Below, piece by piece: positions 5,610 through 6,950 of a stretch of DNA of 6,950 nt. The DNA is from JAGNHB01 sp964436005 (GTDB lineage: Bacteria > Acidobacteriota > JAAYUB01), in assembly GCA_964436005.1 (NCBI GenBank), contig CAYTBK010000181.1, forward strand, positions 1 to 6,950, in the 5' to 3' direction. A program made the position numbers and the translations under genes. The notes below the pieces were generated by a model, which worked only from the letters and a program-made list of their open reading frames with translations, was not told where the DNA came from and made no database searches. The first letter of the stretch is position 1, and every line of letters begins with the position of its first letter.

Positions 5610-5635
5610 TTGCCCGTAGGGCATGGATGTCCATA
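5610..5635 (-). repeat. Short dispersed element, copy c (minus orientation)
   Basis: On the minus strand it begins TATGGACAT and ends CTACGGGCAA, matching 2896-2928 and 2935-2950 in the other gap. It contains two small palindromes: ATGGA-TG-TCCAT (5624-5635) and TGCCC-GTA-GGGCA (5611-5623). Confidence 0.55.
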
Positions 5636-5830
5636 GCCTGAACGTTTTTCCCGCCGCATCCTTGTCCGTCGGGCATCAAACCGCGGAGCTTCGCCGAGGA
5701 CCGCTGAGAGGGCAGCCTGGTTTGGGTAGTCTGTCCCCCGTTCCTTTGTCTGTCGCCTGTCCGGTTCGCCCGCAGCGGGGCCGTTTCAGGCCGCTCTCTC
5801 ACTGTGCCCGGCACGACCGAATGTTTTTCC

Positions 5831-5860
5831 CTCTGCGACGCTCCGCGACCCTCTGCGGTT
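5831..5860 (+). repeat. Period-10 CTCTGCG microrepeat, three units
   Basis: Three 10-nt units stand end to end: CTCTGCGACG, CTCCGCGACC and CTCTGCGGTT. The tract is followed by a T-rich stretch, TCCTTTTTCTC. Similar tracts are common in intergenic DNA of many environmental bacteria, which is recalled knowledge and not checked here. Confidence 0.55.
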
Positions 5861-6057
5861 TCCTTTTTCTCACCGATGCCCGCAGGGCGTCGGGTGCCCA
5901 GCGAGTCGACCTCCGACCGGAACGACAAAACAACGGCACTTCCATCCCTCCCATTCTTACTTCTTTTTTTCGTGTGATCGTGAACTTCGTGTTGAGGATA
6001 ACCACGAGGTTCACAATGGTCAAAGGAGGGGGAAGGGGAGGAGCGGGAGAAAGATAC

Positions 6058-6073
6058 AACCACTGATCTCACT
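6058..6073 (+). repeat. 16-bp AACCACTGATCTCACT dispersed repeat, copy 2, overlapping a stop codon
   Basis: Exact match to 3223-3238. Bases 6069-6071 of this copy are the TGA stop of the minus-strand peptidase gene, and 6072-6073 belong to its last lysine codon. The dispersed sequence therefore reaches into the end of the gene. Confidence 0.65.
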
Positions 6074-6950
6074 TGCGTTCCAGCATGTCGCCGGTGTCCA
6101 CGGCGCCGGCGGCCACGTGCACGGAGCGGCTGCCGAACCAGCGGGTGTAGTCGCAGAACACCGCCGGCAGGGTCTGGCAGTCGCCGACCGCGGTGGTCTG
6201 CAGTTGGTAGTGGAGGTGGGGCTCGTAGGAGTCGCCCGAGTTGCCCACGTCGGCGATGTGCTGCCCGGCCTTGACCCGGTCGCCCGGGCGCACCTTCTGC
6301 GAGCCGTTCTTCAGGTGGAAGAACACGCTGAACTCGCCGTTGCCGTGGTCGACGACGATGCGGTTGCCGCCCAGCAGCTTGAGGTCGCGGGTGCGCATCA
6401 GCGCCTCGTAGTCGATGTCGGTCTTGCCGATGGGGTTGTCGGCCCGGCCGTCGGCGCAGTCCGCCACCACGCCGTCCGCCGTGGCCAGCACCGGCTTGCC
6501 GAAGACGTAGTAGTCCTCCGCGGTTTCGCCCTTTCCCCGGCAGGTGCTGCCCTTGGCGTCGAGGACCATGAAGTCCATGCCGTAGCGGCTGATGTTGTTC
6601 TTGAGCCCCAGGCCGAGCACCAGGGGGTGGGTCATGTTCACCCGGCGATGGTGGGCGTAGAAGTCGGAGCCCTCCCACAGGAAGACCTTGCCGGGGACGG
6701 GCAGGAACAGCCGGGTTTTCGGCTGGAAGGGGACGGGCGTCACCGTCGCCTCGACGCTGGTGGCCTCGCTCTTGCCGCGGGGGGAAACGGTGAAGACGAA
6801 GGTGAGCTTGCCCAGTTCCATGCCCGCGGGCAGGTTTTGGAAGGGGTTGAAGATGTCCACGGCCTTGCCCGGCTCGATCTGCGTGGCGGGCAGGGTGGCC
6901 ACGCTGGGGCTCATGCCCACGCCGTTGACCTCCCGCCGGGTGACCAGGGC
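6069..6950 (-). CDS. M23-family metallopeptidase (LytM/peptidase M23), 5' partial
   Basis: 293 residues are visible and the frame is open to the right edge, so the start lies outside; a GTG at 6920 (residue 1 in the numbering used here) is internal and not supported as a start. Residues ~1-85 form a beta-rich, Ig-like extension. The M23 domain follows: GKPVLATADGVV (~141-152), GNRIVVDHGNGEFS, H202 in FFHLKNGS, GDRVKAGQHIADVGNSGDS, and the HLH motif H235-L-H237. M23 enzymes are zinc endopeptidases, mostly acting on peptidoglycan crosslinks or peptides outside the cytoplasm. D116 (RYGMDF) and H237 fit zinc ligands and H202 the catalytic His. The first His of the canonical HxxxD motif is Arg (R112) here, so a complete zinc site is uncertain; H90-H91 just upstream might substitute. 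The stop codon lies within a dispersed repeat. The next gene on this strand is 611 bp away. Confidence 0.88.
   Translation of the reverse strand, partial: ALVTRREVNGVGMSPSVATLPATQIEPGKAVDIFNPFQNLPAGMELGKLTFVFTVSPRGKSEATSVEATVTPVPFQPKTRLFLPVPGKVFLWEGSDFYAHHRRVNMTHPLVLGLGLKNNISRYGMDFMVLDAKGSTCRGKGETAEDYYVFGKPVLATADGVVADCADGRADNPIGKTDIDYEALMRTRDLKLLGGNRIVVDHGNGEFSVFFHLKNGSQKVRPGDRVKAGQHIADVGNSGDSYEPHLHYQLQTTAVGDCQTLPAVFCDYTRWFGSRSVHVAAGAVDTGDMLERK

Larger units (their letters stand above)
5458..6068. other. Intergenic gap between peptidase and GGT-family genes, repeat-bearing
   Basis: No gene is supported in this 611-bp gap. It is less GC-rich than the genes, with C/T-rich tracts near 5941-5970. 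It carries the leader inverted repeat at 5500-5550, a dispersed element at 5610-5635, two more TGYCC-NNN-GGGCR motifs (5663-5675 and 5877-5889), a period-10 CTCTGCG array at 5831-5860, and CACGAGG/CACAA microrepeats at about 5593-5608 and 6003-6020. AACTTCGTGTT 5983-5993 and AACCACGAGGTT 6000-6011 form an imperfect inverted repeat. The promoter of the GGT-family gene must lie here if it is transcribed alone, but I see no convincing -35/-10 pair. Confidence 0.65.

Noticed and set aside
5985..6020. Intrinsic terminator for the M23 gene
   Set aside because: The imperfect stem is followed on the minus strand by A residues, so the required U-tract is missing.
3751..6678. A 975-codon open frame on the minus strand running from inside the peptidase gene through the gap into the GGT-family gene
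   Set aside because: It is out of frame with the peptidase, and its part upstream of 5457 has low-complexity, repeat-derived sequence. The ribosome binding site and signal peptide place the true start at 5457.

Overview
This window is a very GC-rich bacterial segment with three recognisable genes and two repeat-filled intergenic gaps. The gene content (a fused membrane/spermidine-synthase-like protein, an exported gamma-glutamyltransferase-family enzyme and an M23 metallopeptidase) and the style of the intergenic repeats suggest an environmental Gram-negative lineage such as Acidobacteriota, Verrucomicrobiota or a similar phylum. That placement is a weak inference, because there is no rRNA or other phylogenetic marker.

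Layout. Positions 2-2551 (+) hold the 3' part of a large gene whose start lies before the window: about ten membrane segments, then an aminopropyltransferase-like SAM-binding domain, then a TPR-like tail. Positions 2552-3750 are a 1.2 kb gap between convergent genes with no credible coding region. It is packed with about nineteen hairpins, including a perfect 17-bp stem, two copies of an 80-bp direct repeat, two copies of a 31-bp hairpin repeat, and several short dispersed motifs. Positions 3751-5457 (-) are a complete gamma-glutamyltransferase-family gene with a clear ribosome binding site and signal peptide. Positions 5458-6068 are a second gap that shares several short repeat families with the first and carries an inverted repeat in the leader of the gamma-glutamyltransferase gene. 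Positions 6069-6950 (-) are an M23 peptidase gene whose 5' end lies beyond the right edge.

The three genes do not form an obvious pathway. The peptidase and the gamma-glutamyltransferase-family enzyme lie on the same strand and probably both act outside the cytoplasm, but 611 bp of repeat-rich DNA separates them, so a shared transcript is not assumed. I see no CRISPR array, transposase, tRNA, rRNA or defence system. The least explained content is the intergenic repeat and hairpin nest, above all 2570-3669, and the recurrence of the same short motifs in both gaps. This is a candidate mosaic of non-coding dispersed elements, not a demonstrated new system.
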